Source: Fervidobacterium sp. (lineage in GTDB: Bacteria > Thermotogota > Thermotogae > Thermotogales > Fervidobacteriaceae). From it: DNA of 64,000 nucleotides. The notes beneath the pieces were generated by a model. It saw only the letters and a list, made by a program, of their open reading frames with translations, made no database searches and was not told the DNA's origin. Below, in pieces: positions 52,475 through 61,529 of this stretch. Made by a program: the position numbers and the translations under genes. The stretch is from assembly GCA_026419195.1 (NCBI GenBank), contig JANZZV010000001.1, positions 62,001-126,000 of the forward strand. Reading direction: 5' to 3'. Positions within the stretch are counted from its first letter, which is position 1. Every line of letters starts with the position of its first letter.

Positions 52475-53749
52475 TCAACCCTTCACATCTCCACGTTTCA
52501 CAAATTGGATAGTGATAAGTGAAAGAAGTAAAAACGTTATAGCAAAGGCAAACAGCGTTTTGTATCCCATCTTATCGATAAACAATCCAGCAAGTGGTGG
52601 GGCGATTATGTTTGCTGCCATTGAAAAGAAATAATACAAGCCTGTGTAACCTCCCACCTTTTCTTCTACCGTCATGTCAACTATCGTTGGTAGAGAGTTA
52701 ACATTTACCAAAGCCCATCCAATGCCACCGAGTGCAAAGATAAGAAAGTACAAATTAACTATTAACCGAGTATCACTTAAGGTAACACTTATGAGAAGTG
52801 CAGCTATTAATACGCTAAGGACTACCACCAGCCCGATGCTCATTGCCTTCTTTCTTCCAAGTTTTGCACCTATAAATCCAGCTGGTATTGCAAAAATCAT
52901 AAATGTCAATGAGAAAAACCCAAGCACAAGTGCCCCTGTACTTTCTTTTATCCCGAGATTGAATTTTACATAGCTTGTAAAGAAAGTTTCGAGTGCGTTG
53001 TAACCTATAAACCAAAGTAATATCGAAACAAGCATGAAAAGCAAGCTTTTTTCTTTAGAATAGAATACGTCTTTCAGATTTTCTTTAAGTTCGTTGAAAC
53101 TCTTCTCGTAAACGTCGTTGAATTTAAGTCTTACATTCTCTTTTGTTTTATATTTCTTATCTTCTTTTATAAAAATCACCACAAGTAACTGAGATACGAG
53201 CAGAATAACTCCTCCTATTAGAAAAGGGAGCGCATAGTTTATATCATACAAAGGTTTGCCTGCAAAAAATGCAAGAAGTGCCCCCACACCGCCCATGAAA
53301 TTAATAACACCGTTTGCTTGGCTTCTGTATTCTGATGGAGTTATATCTGGCATCAAGGCAATTACTGGGGATCTGAAGAGCGCCATAAAGAAATTCATAA
53401 ATATTATATTCAACATCATAAGCCACAATAAATGTATTGCACGTGTTGTTGGAATGAGTCCAAACGTTACAGCAGCCAGCGGGGCGCCAACAAGGATGTA
53501 AGGCATTCTCCTACCAAGACGCGTCCTTGTCTGATCACTTAGAGTGCCTACAAGTGGTAACATGAAAATCGCAAATATGTTATCAATTGTCATAACAAAA
53601 CCAATAGTTGCCGACGAAAGGTTGAAATCTTTTAAAAATATGGGAACGTATGCATTGTAAAGTGGCCAAACAAGGCTAATACCAAAAAAACCAAAGCCAA
53701 GCAATAATAAATTTTTGAAACTGATGCCTCTTTTGATCGCCATGTTCAT
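52475..53749 (-). CDS. MFS transporter, SLC45/GPH-like, probable sugar carrier
   Basis: The 424-residue protein has about twelve membrane segments. Loop 2-3 reads LVGTLSDQTRTRLGRRMPYILVGAP, the hallmark of SLC45- and GPH-type sugar transporters. Near the middle it has a basic cytoplasmic loop and then LGRKKAMSIG. The second half has IGWALVNVNSLPTIVDM, again typical of this group. Sugar or glycoside uptake is likely, but the substrate is unknown. The ATG at 53749 lies 6 bases after GGGGGGA. A long leader with three hairpins and an upstream palindrome suggest regulation. Confidence 0.85.
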   Translation of the reverse strand: MNMAIKRGISFKNLLLLGFGFFGISLVWPLYNAYVPIFLKDFNLSSATIGFVMTIDNIFAIFMLPLVGTLSDQTRTRLGRRMPYILVGAPLAAVTFGLIPTTRAIHLLWLMMLNIIFMNFFMALFRSPVIALMPDITPSEYRSQANGVINFMGGVGALLAFFAGKPLYDINYALPFLIGGVILLVSQLLVVIFIKEDKKYKTKENVRLKFNDVYEKSFNELKENLKDVFYSKEKSLLFMLVSILLWFIGYNALETFFTSYVKFNLGIKESTGALVLGFFSLTFMIFAIPAGFIGAKLGRKKAMSIGLVVVLSVLIAALLISVTLSDTRLIVNLYFLIFALGGIGWALVNVNSLPTIVDMTVEEKVGGYTGLYYFFSMAANIIAPPLAGLFIDKMGYKTLFAFAITFLLLSLITIQFVKRGDVKG

Positions 53750-53780
53750 CCCATATCCCCCCTCTTGCAATAATGCAGTA

Positions 53781-53873
53781 CTTAGCTACCTAAGCAAAAC
53801 ATCTTAAGAGCAAAACCTTTAAGCAGTGATATGTGTGTAAAAGTGCGAATCAGCAGGTTGTTTAGGATATCAC
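53781..53873 (-). promoter_or_regulatory. Structured 5' leader of the SLC45-like transporter gene
   Basis: Three inverted repeats occur in the leader: CTTAG/CTAAG (53781-53794), CTTAA/TTAAG (53803-53823) and GTGATAT/ATATCAC (53826-53873). The leader is about 125 bases from the -10 to the ATG. It matches no riboswitch that I recognise. Confidence 0.4.
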
Positions 53874-53879
53874 TTTTTC

Positions 53880-53888
53880 ATTTTACCA
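53880..53888 (-). promoter_or_regulatory. Extended -10 promoter for the SLC45-like transporter gene
   Basis: Minus-strand TGGTAAAAT. The -35 position falls in the palindrome at 53902-53916. Confidence 0.5.
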
Positions 53889-53901
53889 TACCATTATTAA
53901 G

Positions 53902-53916
53902 ATTCTTAATAAGAAT
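53902..53916. promoter_or_regulatory. Palindrome overlapping a -35 region, candidate operator
   Basis: ATTCTTAATAAGAAT is a perfect 15-base palindrome. It lies right after the stop of the upstream MFS gene and over the -35 position of the next promoter. Confidence 0.5.
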
Positions 53917-53918
53917 TC

Positions 53919-55193
53919 TTAGAATATATCACTACCTTTAGTTTCAACACCGTAAAACAACACAACAAGTGCACTAATCAGTGAAAGCAAAGCCAAATAT
54001 AAGAAGATCTCAAATAGTGTTTTATTATTAGTTAACATGTATCCACCATATTGTGGTGCTAATATTCCGGCAATCCTTGCTATCACCCCTGCCATTCCAT
54101 TTCCAGTTCCTCTCATACTGGTAGGATAAAGTTCGGGTGTATAAGCGTACACGAGTCCCCAAACTCCAAGTACAAAAAACGAAAGTAATATAGCTACAGT
54201 TATAAGTTGAAGTGTAGATGAAACAAACGCCCACAATATAGCTGTTATCGATGTTCCAAGTGTGTAGATAAATAATGATTTCTTTCTGCCGAGTCTTTCA
54301 ATAAAATACGCTGCTGATAAATAACCAGGAAGTTGCGCAACAAGCATAAAAAATGTAAACCACAGAGATTTTGTCGAATCCAAACCTTTTTGAGCAAATA
54401 TTTTCGGAGCCCATGAAAATAAAACATAATAAACAAAACTCACGTTAAACCACTGAAACCATATCATAACTGTTCTTTTCAAGTATTTTCCTTTCAATAT
54501 GTCTACTATTTTTGTGTTCGCATCGTTAATATACTCTATTTCTTCATCAAAATTTGTCCCAAACATTTCTGTCAAGCGTTTCTTACCGTACTTCTTAAAT
54601 GTAAACTTGGGTGATTCAGGCAATCTGAAGAGTATTGGTAATAATACCATTCCGCTTAAGAACACCAGAAAGCTAATTCGCCAATCTAAGTTCACAGTCA
54701 AAACAGATACGATACCTATTATAATACTTCCTATTGCCCAACTTGCTTCCAACAACACAAGGTACGCACCCCTTAATCCCTTTCCTGTGAACTCAGCTAA
54801 ATAAGCATTTACCGAGGGCATCAAACCTCCATAACCTATTCCAGCTAATGTACGGAAAATAATGAACATATCTGAATGGTTAGTAACCCCAAGCAGTGCT
54901 GTAAATAACACTGTGAAAATGAAATATATAATGTTTGATAATTTTCGTCCAAAAATATCCGAAATCGTACCAACACTTAAAGCACCTATAAGCATTCCCA
55001 CAAAAGTTGAGCTGATTATATTTGCGGAAGTTTTGATGTCCAGTTGCCAGATTTTAGATATAGTCGGCAATGTAAAAGACAAAACAAGAACACCGGCAGC
55101 ATCAAACATCCACATTAACGAGGTTACAAGCAAAATCTTTTTCTGATAAACAGGTGCAATCTTTTCTTCCACAAACTTGTCTAAACTTACCAT
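53919..55193 (-). CDS. MFS transporter of the sugar-porter/SV2-like type
   Basis: The 424-residue protein has about twelve membrane segments and a cytoplasmic start. Motifs are MLIGALSVGTISDIFGRKLSNI in loop 2-3 and GIGYGGLMPSVNAYLAEFTGKGLRGAYLVLLEASWAIG in helices 4-5. In the second half, YFIERLGRKKSLF and YTPELYPTSMRGTGNGMAG are seen. These fit sugar porters and related aromatic-acid or metabolite carriers. The substrate is unknown. The ATG at 55193 is 7 bases after GGAGG. The gene precedes the other sugar-type MFS gene, which has its own promoter. Confidence 0.87.
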   Translation of the reverse strand: MVSLDKFVEEKIAPVYQKKILLVTSLMWMFDAAGVLVLSFTLPTISKIWQLDIKTSANIISSTFVGMLIGALSVGTISDIFGRKLSNIIYFIFTVLFTALLGVTNHSDMFIIFRTLAGIGYGGLMPSVNAYLAEFTGKGLRGAYLVLLEASWAIGSIIIGIVSVLTVNLDWRISFLVFLSGMVLLPILFRLPESPKFTFKKYGKKRLTEMFGTNFDEEIEYINDANTKIVDILKGKYLKRTVMIWFQWFNVSFVYYVLFSWAPKIFAQKGLDSTKSLWFTFFMLVAQLPGYLSAAYFIERLGRKKSLFIYTLGTSITAILWAFVSSTLQLITVAILLSFFVLGVWGLVYAYTPELYPTSMRGTGNGMAGVIARIAGILAPQYGGYMLTNNKTLFEIFLYLALLSLISALVVLFYGVETKGSDIF

Positions 55194-55237
55194 GTAAGAA
55201 CCTCCTTTCAAATCAACTTTTGACAGCTCACAACTAT

Positions 55238-55265
55238 ATTTTACTATAGATACATCTAATGTAAA
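55238..55265 (-). promoter_or_regulatory. Promoter of the sugar-porter-like MFS gene
   Basis: Minus-strand TTTACA and TAAAAT are spaced 16 bases apart, about 45 bases before the ATG and downstream of the purine permease terminator. Confidence 0.6.
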
Positions 55266-55300
55266 TATATGTAAACTTAATCGTATTGGTGTATAAAATA

Positions 55301-55330
55301 AAAAAAGCCCGGAACCGGGCTTTTTTTATT
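55301..55330 (-). terminator. Terminator after purine permease gene
   Basis: AAAAAAGCCCGG, AA, CCGGGCTTTTTT: a 12-base stem with T-runs on both strands. It ends the minus-strand unit that finishes with the permease. Confidence 0.93.
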
Positions 55331-55336
55331 TTGTGG

Positions 55337-56692
55337 TTATTCTCTAAAGAAAGTCAGATAAGCAATGAACAAGATAGCGAGCATCCAGGTGAACCAATGT
55401 ACTTCTTTTCTCTTGCCAGATAAAGTTTTTACAATCGGATAGGTAATTATTCCAAGTGCAATACCATTCGCGATTGAATAGGTAAATGGAATCATAGTCA
55501 AAGTAACAAAGGCAGGGACTGCGTCAGTAACATCATCCCATTTTATCGACATCAGGCTTTTAATCATCAACACGCCAACGAAAATCAATGCAGGTGCAGT
55601 TGCGGCTGCGGGAATTGTAAGCGCAAGAGGAGAGAAAAACAACATAGCAAGCATTAAAAGTGCAACTACCACAGCTGTTAAACCTGTTCTACCACCTACG
55701 GCTATACCTGTGCTACTTTCAATGTAGGTTGTAACTGTTGACGTTCCAAAAAGTGCACCGGCTACTGTACCTATTGCATCTGACAAATATGCTTTTGTAG
55801 CTCTTTCTATTTCACCGTTTTTCTTTGTAAAACCTGTACCTTCAGCAAGTCCGGTTAACGTACCAAGTGTATCGAAGAAATCAACAAAAAAGAACGTTCC
55901 AACAACAACCCAGAATGTACCGGAAAGAAGTGTTTGAGGGTCGAATTTTAGTTGGAAAAAGGTTGGAGATATATCTGGAATCTTACCTATTATACCTTGA
56001 TAATGTGTGACGTTGAATATCGGCATAGCGCCTATAATTGTCGTTAAGATGATGCCAAGTAATATCGAACCAGGAACTTGTAGTGCGAACAACACGACAG
56101 TTATGAAAAATCCTACGATGGCAAGTAACGTATCGGGTTTATTTAAATGTCCGAGAGTTACAGCTGTTATCGGATCTGGTATTACTACACCCGCATTTTT
56201 CAAACCTATTAAGGCTATGAAAAGACCTATACCTGCACCTGTTGCCGCCTTAACTGGTTGTGGTACAGCCCTCGCAACAAAGCTTCTTGCACCCGTAATA
56301 GTTAACAGTACGAATATGATACCTTCTATGAACACAGCTGTAAGTGCCAGTTGCCATGGGATACCGAGTTTTAAACAAACAGTGTATGTGAAATAAGCGT
56401 TGAGTCCCATACCAGGTGCGAGCGCAAATGGGTAATTTGCATATAGTCCCATTATTAGTGTTGCCACTGCACCACCAACTATGGTTGCAACCATAAAAGA
56501 ACCGTAATATGTGTTGTAAAGCCCTTGATCAACGATTTTTCCAGCCTGATCGAAAATTCCGGGAACCGCTTGAACAAGGATTGAAGGGTTAACAAACACA
56601 ATGTAAGCCATCGTGAGAAACGTTGTTACACCGGCGACTATCTCGCGACGTACTGTGGAACCTGCTTGGGAAATTCCAAAATACTTATCCAT
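55337..56692 (-). CDS. NCS2-family purine permease (AzgA/PbuG type)
   Basis: This is a membrane transporter for guanine, hypoxanthine or adenine. The 451-residue protein has the family text TFLTMAYIVFVNPSIL near the N terminus. It then has NYPFALAPGMGLNAYFTYTVC, FVDFFDTLGTLTGLAEGTGF and the region FGTSTVTTYIESSTGIAVGGRTGLTAVV, which carries the substrate site. The exact purine cannot be assigned. The start lies behind GGGGGGAG. Only 57 bases separate it from the small coiled-coil gene upstream, with no room for a purine riboswitch. Confidence 0.92.
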   Translation of the reverse strand: MDKYFGISQAGSTVRREIVAGVTTFLTMAYIVFVNPSILVQAVPGIFDQAGKIVDQGLYNTYYGSFMVATIVGGAVATLIMGLYANYPFALAPGMGLNAYFTYTVCLKLGIPWQLALTAVFIEGIIFVLLTITGARSFVARAVPQPVKAATGAGIGLFIALIGLKNAGVVIPDPITAVTLGHLNKPDTLLAIVGFFITVVLFALQVPGSILLGIILTTIIGAMPIFNVTHYQGIIGKIPDISPTFFQLKFDPQTLLSGTFWVVVGTFFFVDFFDTLGTLTGLAEGTGFTKKNGEIERATKAYLSDAIGTVAGALFGTSTVTTYIESSTGIAVGGRTGLTAVVVALLMLAMLFFSPLALTIPAAATAPALIFVGVLMIKSLMSIKWDDVTDAVPAFVTLTMIPFTYSIANGIALGIITYPIVKTLSGKRKEVHWFTWMLAILFIAYLTFFRE

Positions 56693-56749
56693 ATGTTTTC
56701 ACTCCCCCCACGAATAAGGTTTTGTCACCCACTCTAAGGTATTTGGGCC

Positions 56750-56965
56750 TTATTTTAGCTTTATCTTTGTTTTACTTTCAAATTCAACAACTGTGCCATC
56801 AACTATTATATGGTCTATATCCGTACCCTCAACCATCTGAATGATGGCATCTTCAAGGTCTTTCTTTTCTTTGTTGAGTTCTTTTATCGTATCCTTTACC
56901 CGTAGGTACCTTCTTACAAAATTTTCAAGAGTTTGCAAAAGTTGTTCGTTTTGTGTACTATCCAT
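56750..56965 (-). CDS. Small coiled-coil protein of unknown function
   Basis: I do not recognise this 71-residue protein. Residues 5-45 form a charged helix with heptad-like leucines (LLQTLENFVRRYLRVKDTIKELNKEKKDLEDAIIQM). A short beta-like tail ends in Lys. It may be a small scaffold or regulator. The start ATG is one base from the stop of the aminotransferase gene, so the two are co-transcribed, and the purine permease gene follows. Confidence 0.6.
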   Translation of the reverse strand: MDSTQNEQLLQTLENFVRRYLRVKDTIKELNKEKKDLEDAIIQMVEGTDIDHIIVDGTVVEFESKTKIKLK

Positions 56966-56966
56966 T

Positions 56967-58097
56967 CTATAACACCTCGCTTATTCTGTGAACAACTTCT
57001 TCAATTTCAGTATTGGTTAGCTCAGGGAAAATAGGTAAAGCAAGTGTTGTTTTCGATAATTTTTCAGAAACAGGGAAATCTCCTTCTTTGTAGCCGTATG
57101 AAGAAAAACACTTTTGCAAATGCAAAGGCAAGGGATAATATATTGCTGTACCTATTTTGTGATCTTCCAAATGTCTTCTTACTCGTTCACGGGTTCCTTC
57201 ACTTTCAAATTCAACAACGTATTGATGATAAACATGTGATCGGTAACCTCTATTTTCAACTTTTGGATATTTCACCGGTAGTTTTTTATCTTCAATGATT
57301 TTTTCATAATACCTTGCAATTTGCAATCTCCTTTCTATCCAATCATCTAAGTATCTAAGTTTCACCGATAAAATGGCCGCATGCAGGGAATCAAGTCTTG
57401 AGTTGTAGCCAACCATTTCATGGTAATATTTCTTCTTTGAACCATGTTGTCTTAACATTCGAGACTTCTCAGCCAAGTTATCATCGTTGGTAACTATCAT
57501 GCCTGCATCGCCGTAAGCCCCAAGGTTTTTTGTTGGAAAAAACGAAAAAATACCAATTTCACCAAAAGTTCCTGATTTTATAACTTTATCTTTTACTTTT
57601 CCTTCACTTCCTACAGATTGCGCAGCGTCTTCTAATATTTTAACATGGTATCTCTCCTTTAGGAAGAGTAGATTTTCAAAATCAACAGTTCTTCCAAACA
57701 AATGTACTGGTATCACAACGCGTATGTTATCTTTTTTTAAAGCACGCTCCACCTGATTTAGGTCTATATTATAGGTATCATTATCAACATCCACAAAAAC
57801 AGGTATTCCGCCGTTTCTAACTATACAAGATGCCGTTGCAAAAAATGTATATGGAGTTGTTATTACCTTTTCACCTTTTTCTATACCTAAGGAATGAAGT
57901 GCTATCACCAACGCATCACTACCATTTGCCACACCAACAGCATGTTTTACGCCAAGATAATGTGCAAACTCTCTTTCAAATTTTTCAACAGCAGGTCCCA
58001 AAATAACCTTTCCTTCTGACAAAACGCTATCTATTGTTCTTAAAATTTCTTCTTTCAGCATATCGTATTGGCGTGTTAAATCGAACAATGGTATCAT
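56967..58097 (-). CDS. DegT/DnrJ/EryC1/StrS-family PLP sugar aminotransferase
   Basis: These aminotransferases add an amino group to keto-sugar nucleotides for surface polysaccharides. The 376-residue protein begins IPLFDLTRQYDMLKEEI. It has KHAVGVANGSDALVIAL, ITTPYTFFATASCI, ILEDAAQSVGS and the PLP lysine in FFPTKNLGAYGDAGMI. VGYNSRLDSLHAAIL and the C-terminal YHQYVV complete the family. The product sugar is unknown. A single copy here is isolated from other glycan genes; the nearest sugar-nucleotide enzyme is the epimerase far upstream. Confidence 0.94.
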   Translation of the reverse strand: MIPLFDLTRQYDMLKEEILRTIDSVLSEGKVILGPAVEKFEREFAHYLGVKHAVGVANGSDALVIALHSLGIEKGEKVITTPYTFFATASCIVRNGGIPVFVDVDNDTYNIDLNQVERALKKDNIRVVIPVHLFGRTVDFENLLFLKERYHVKILEDAAQSVGSEGKVKDKVIKSGTFGEIGIFSFFPTKNLGAYGDAGMIVTNDDNLAEKSRMLRQHGSKKKYYHEMVGYNSRLDSLHAAILSVKLRYLDDWIERRLQIARYYEKIIEDKKLPVKYPKVENRGYRSHVYHQYVVEFESEGTRERVRRHLEDHKIGTAIYYPLPLHLQKCFSSYGYKEGDFPVSEKLSKTTLALPIFPELTNTEIEEVVHRISEVL

Positions 58098-58141
58098 AAC
58101 TTATCCTCCTATCACTTTTATGAATTTTAAAGTACTTTAAT

Positions 58142-59320
58142 TTATCGATAGTTTATTTTGCAGTGTTTTTCAGAAAAAACCAACCTAAGGAACTCATGAT
58201 TTCTGTAGCTTATATAAAGATCCACCGAAGTATTATCTTTCAGAAAATCTATTATAGGAAGATTTTCTGCAGCGAGATCTTTAAAATCGTTTGGTATTGC
58301 TATAAACTGCTCCATACCAATTTTTGAATGTCTAAGAGGTTTTGTGTAAATTTTGTATCTTCCTACCTGTGTTTCAAATGCCTTAAAATATTCACGAGCT
58401 AACGAGGTATTCTTTTCGTTGTAATGTAAAAATCCCAAAAAGAGTTTCATCTCTGGTGATTTTTCAAATCTTCTTAGATGCTGCACGTCGATTTTGTAAC
58501 CTGACAAATATTTTCTTGCAGCTATTATAAGCTGACCAAAAAGACACCATTCTGGTGCTGTGGTTGTTTCACCCTTCAGATACGATTTGTGCACATTTAG
58601 ACATGTGTGGTTTTGTAAGGGATAATCTCTTGAGTTATCAATATAAACACTCAATAACAATATTAAAGAAGCGAATCCTTTTTCTCTAACAGCTTTTGCT
58701 ACGTCATCTGCATTTGCTAAGTTTGTGTACATACGATAAATCAAATTCCAAAATGAAGATTTTTTCGTAAGTAGTAGTAGTACTTTCTCTATTCCATCGG
58801 CAGTACCTTTAAGTAATTCTCTCTCCAATAAAAGTAAGAGTGGGTAGATCGAATCTGGATTGTTCTTGACGAATGCAACCAACTGCTGCGATATATCTTG
58901 ACCAATGTAAAGTTCCGTTAATAACTTATTGTACTGTGCTTCTATACCACTTGCCTGCTCAAACGAAGAATGTGCCTTCTTTAAATCACCTGAGAGCATA
59001 GAATTCAAACCTTCAAAAATTAACTTCCAATTCAAATTGGCAGTTTTCTGAGAAAAAATCCTTAGTGTCTTTTCTATCGAGTCAATACTTGCATCGTAGT
59101 CTTGAAAGTTTATATCGTAGATACTCAAACTTCCTTCTTCAGTTATGTGTGCACTTGTGGTTATGTTTTCTTTTATTTTTTTTACAGTTTCTTCTTCGTA
59201 TTTTAAGTCTTTTGATTCTTTTGATTTTTCTTTCAGAAGTCCTTTCTTTTTCAGGTCTTTTTCGAGTTCTGCTTTTAATTTCATAATGTTTTTTAGTTTT
59301 TCATCGTCGTTTTCAAACAT
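58142..59320 (-). CDS. Helical repeat protein of unknown function
   Basis: The 392-residue protein is not one I recognise. It has an acidic and lysine-rich N terminus (about 1-60) that is probably disordered or coiled coil. Helical repeats follow, with TPR-like pieces such as LIFEGLNSMLSGDLKKAHSSFEQASGI and LFLGFLHYNEKNTSLAREYFKAFETQ. No signal peptide or membrane helix is seen, so it should be cytoplasmic. Its start overlaps the 3' end of radC by 8 bases, so it is translationally coupled to it. It may be a scaffold; no function is proposed. Confidence 0.65.
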   Translation of the reverse strand: MFENDDEKLKNIMKLKAELEKDLKKKGLLKEKSKESKDLKYEEETVKKIKENITTSAHITEEGSLSIYDINFQDYDASIDSIEKTLRIFSQKTANLNWKLIFEGLNSMLSGDLKKAHSSFEQASGIEAQYNKLLTELYIGQDISQQLVAFVKNNPDSIYPLLLLLERELLKGTADGIEKVLLLLTKKSSFWNLIYRMYTNLANADDVAKAVREKGFASLILLLSVYIDNSRDYPLQNHTCLNVHKSYLKGETTTAPEWCLFGQLIIAARKYLSGYKIDVQHLRRFEKSPEMKLFLGFLHYNEKNTSLAREYFKAFETQVGRYKIYTKPLRHSKIGMEQFIAIPNDFKDLAAENLPIIDFLKDNTSVDLYISYRNHEFLRLVFSEKHCKINYR

Positions 59321-59990
59321 TCTCCCACCCTATTTCTTTGCAATTTTGTCTTAAACTGAAATACGTCTTCCCAATTACTATATGATCTACCAAGGACACA
59401 CCAAGCAACTCACCAGCCTTCTTTATGCGTTTTGTAAGTTCAACATCTTCTTGGCTTGGTGTGGGATCGCCTGATGGGTGATTGTGCACCATAATGATGG
59501 CTGTTGAGTTCCTGATAATTGCTTCTCTAAATATATCTCTTGGATGGGCTAAGGATGTTGTAATCGTTCCGCGGGAGATTTCTTTGCTACTGATAACGTT
59601 TAATTTAGAATCTAAGAAAATAACCCTGACAGTTTCTTGTGGGAGTATCTGCATGTCTATACAGTACTGAAACACCTTCTCTGGTGAGTTAAGTCTTGGA
59701 TCTTCTGTAAGAATTTCTTCTTTTATCAACCTCTTTGCGAGCTCAAAAGTAGCTAATAAAGTTATTATCTTAGCGTTACCTAAGCCTTTTATTTTTTTAA
59801 ATTCATCAAAAGACGCTTTTGACATTTTGTAAAGACTGTTTTCAAAATGCTCAAAGAGTTCTCTCGAAACTTTTACAACATCTCTGCCCCTCGTACCTGT
59901 CCTGAGCAAAATTGCTATTAACTCCTCTGTTGAAAGACTTTCACTGCCGTTGTTTAGCAGTTTCTCTCTTGGTCCCTTTTTCAAAACCAC
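59313..59990 (-). CDS. radC: RadC-family JAB/MPN-domain protein
   Basis: RadC proteins have a JAMM-type zinc site; their function is still debated, and a DNA repair role is not established. The 225-residue protein has an N-terminal helix-hairpin-helix (FKKIKGLGNAKIITLLATFELAKRL) and the JAMM site in MVHNHPSGDPTPSQEDVELT. PREKLLNNGSESLSTEELIAILLRTG at the start is the family opening. The GTG start lies inside the 3' end of maf (50-base overlap). The order maf-radC is common in bacteria. Confidence 0.94.
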   Translation of the reverse strand: MVLKKGPREKLLNNGSESLSTEELIAILLRTGTRGRDVVKVSRELFEHFENSLYKMSKASFDEFKKIKGLGNAKIITLLATFELAKRLIKEEILTEDPRLNSPEKVFQYCIDMQILPQETVRVIFLDSKLNVISSKEISRGTITTSLAHPRDIFREAIIRNSTAIIMVHNHPSGDPTPSQEDVELTKRIKKAGELLGVSLVDHIVIGKTYFSLRQNCKEIGWENV

Positions 59991-60555
59991 TGAGATCTAT
60001 TAGCCCCCTATCAACAAGTATTTTCCATAGCTTTGGTAAAGGTAACCCAACAACATTTGTATAATCCCCGATGATTTTTTCTACAAATACCCCCCCTAAG
60101 CCTTGGATTCCGTAAGCACCTGCCTTATCCAAAGGTTCTTTAGTCCTCACATAATACTCAATCTCTGCTTTCTCCATTTTTCTGAACTTGACTTTTGTTA
60201 CTTCGTAAAACGATATCTCTTCGTTATCCACCAAAAGACAAACGCCCGTATAAACCCTGTGCCATTTTCCAGATATCTTACTCAGCATGTCAAAAGCTTC
60301 TGATTCATTTGCAGGTTTTCCAAGAATACTCTTTTTGTATACAACGATTGTATCTGCTGATATAATTATATCACTTTCAGAACATTTTTTTCTCACCGAT
60401 CTTGCTTTTTCTTTTGCAAGTTCGACAACAATTTCCTGAGGTTTTTTCAAAGGGTCTATAACCTCGTGTAGTTGCGGTGATATAACTTCAAATTCTAAGC
60501 CAAGTTGGCTAAGTAATTGTTTTCGTCTTGGTGATGATGAGGCTAAGATTATCAT
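59941..60555 (-). CDS. maf: Maf-family nucleotide pyrophosphatase
   Basis: Maf proteins hydrolyse non-canonical or modified nucleoside triphosphates such as dTTP, UTP and m5 derivatives. The 204-residue protein begins MIILASSSPRRKQLLSQLG. It then has IISADTIVVYKKSILGKP, HRVYTGV and DKAGAYGIQGLGGVFVEKIIGDYTNVVGLPL, all typical. The ATG at 60555 is preferred to a TTG five codons upstream that overlaps the ribosome site. radC starts inside its end. Confidence 0.94.
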   Translation of the reverse strand: MIILASSSPRRKQLLSQLGLEFEVISPQLHEVIDPLKKPQEIVVELAKEKARSVRKKCSESDIIISADTIVVYKKSILGKPANESEAFDMLSKISGKWHRVYTGVCLLVDNEEISFYEVTKVKFRKMEKAEIEYYVRTKEPLDKAGAYGIQGLGGVFVEKIIGDYTNVVGLPLPKLWKILVDRGLIDLSGFEKGTKRETAKQRQ

Positions 60556-60585
60556 ATTCGACAACTCCAAATTAATTTTTGTTTT

Positions 60586-61506
60586 TCACAATTTAAGTTT
60601 ATACCATATGTTTTCAACTAGTTCGTATTCTTTAAACTTGTCCATTGAGCATACTACACCTTTAACTTCTTTTGCAAGTGCTATGATAAGTTCATCGGCT
60701 GGAGAATGGTAATAAACTCTTTTGTAATTGAAATACTTTGTTTTAAATTTGTATTTGGCATTTTCATCAAACACGATGTAAAACGGAAAGTACAAACGAT
60801 CAAGTTTTGCAATTAGCGATAAAAGAACATCAATTTTCTCACTACCCGCTAATTTATTAGACATTAGAACATTGTTCCCGTCGATAATAACAGGTATTCC
60901 GCTTGTGTTAGATAAAACCTTCCAAACATAAGGATGTAATTTACTCTTAATTTTGTTTTTCTCCATTGGATCAAGGTAAAATATAAAATCACGCATCCAA
61001 ACGTAATCTTCAACATTCTCAGGTTGAATTTCTAAGACTTTTTGGGATATCTCTTTGATGAAAGTATCTTTTTCAGAACTTTCCAATGCGTAAAGCTGCA
61101 AATAATTTTCCAGGCTGAACTCCCTGAGCTTTTTTCTTTTCTTATTCAAAAATTCTTTGTAATTTTTGACATCTTCGTTTGGGAAAGCAAAAGTAGAAGG
61201 CTTGGCCCAAAATAAGATTTCAAAGAGTATATATCTGGAGACTTTGTTTCTTTCGAATTCGGTGATTTTGTATTCTATACTCTCATTTATAGTGAACAAA
61301 CTATTCAAAAGGAACGAGAAAATGATAGGATTAACTCTTGCCAATCCTACTTTTTCCGGTCTTTCTAAATTTCTTTCAAGGGTGGATAATTTGTGCTTGC
61401 TGATGTTTTTGTAATCTCTAAGCACGTCGAGAATAACTTTCCTTTTAAGTTCCAAGCTTCTCAGTCTTTCAAGATACTCTTGCGAGTAAATGTCTTTTGT
61501 ATTCAC
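60586..61506 (-). CDS. Protein with C-terminal NYN/PIN-like nuclease domain
   Basis: The 306-residue protein has a helical, charged N-terminal half of about 190 residues that I cannot assign. The last 115 residues look like an NYN or PIN-fold RNase: IPVIIDGNNVLMSNKL (strand 1 and first acidic site), then FPFYIVFDENAKYKFK (strand 2 with Asp), then SPADELIIALAKEVKGVVCSMDKFKEY (DE and late acidic residues). This is the order of catalytic acids in NYN domains. It would be an RNA nuclease; a target is unknown. It lies between the MBL-fold and maf genes in the same minus-strand run. Confidence 0.65.
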   Translation of the reverse strand: MNTKDIYSQEYLERLRSLELKRKVILDVLRDYKNISKHKLSTLERNLERPEKVGLARVNPIIFSFLLNSLFTINESIEYKITEFERNKVSRYILFEILFWAKPSTFAFPNEDVKNYKEFLNKKRKKLREFSLENYLQLYALESSEKDTFIKEISQKVLEIQPENVEDYVWMRDFIFYLDPMEKNKIKSKLHPYVWKVLSNTSGIPVIIDGNNVLMSNKLAGSEKIDVLLSLIAKLDRLYFPFYIVFDENAKYKFKTKYFNYKRVYYHSPADELIIALAKEVKGVVCSMDKFKEYELVENIWYKLKL

Positions 61507-61529
61507 TTTTCAAACCTTCCAATCAGTAT

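Noticed and set aside
53902-53916. The palindrome after the sugar-porter-like MFS gene as a terminator
   Set aside because: The stem is AT-only apart from two pairs and no T-run follows. An operator role at the next promoter fits better.
56693-56749. A purine riboswitch before the purine permease gene
   Set aside because: Only 57 bases separate it from the upstream gene, and I see no three-way junction or conserved purine-switch core.
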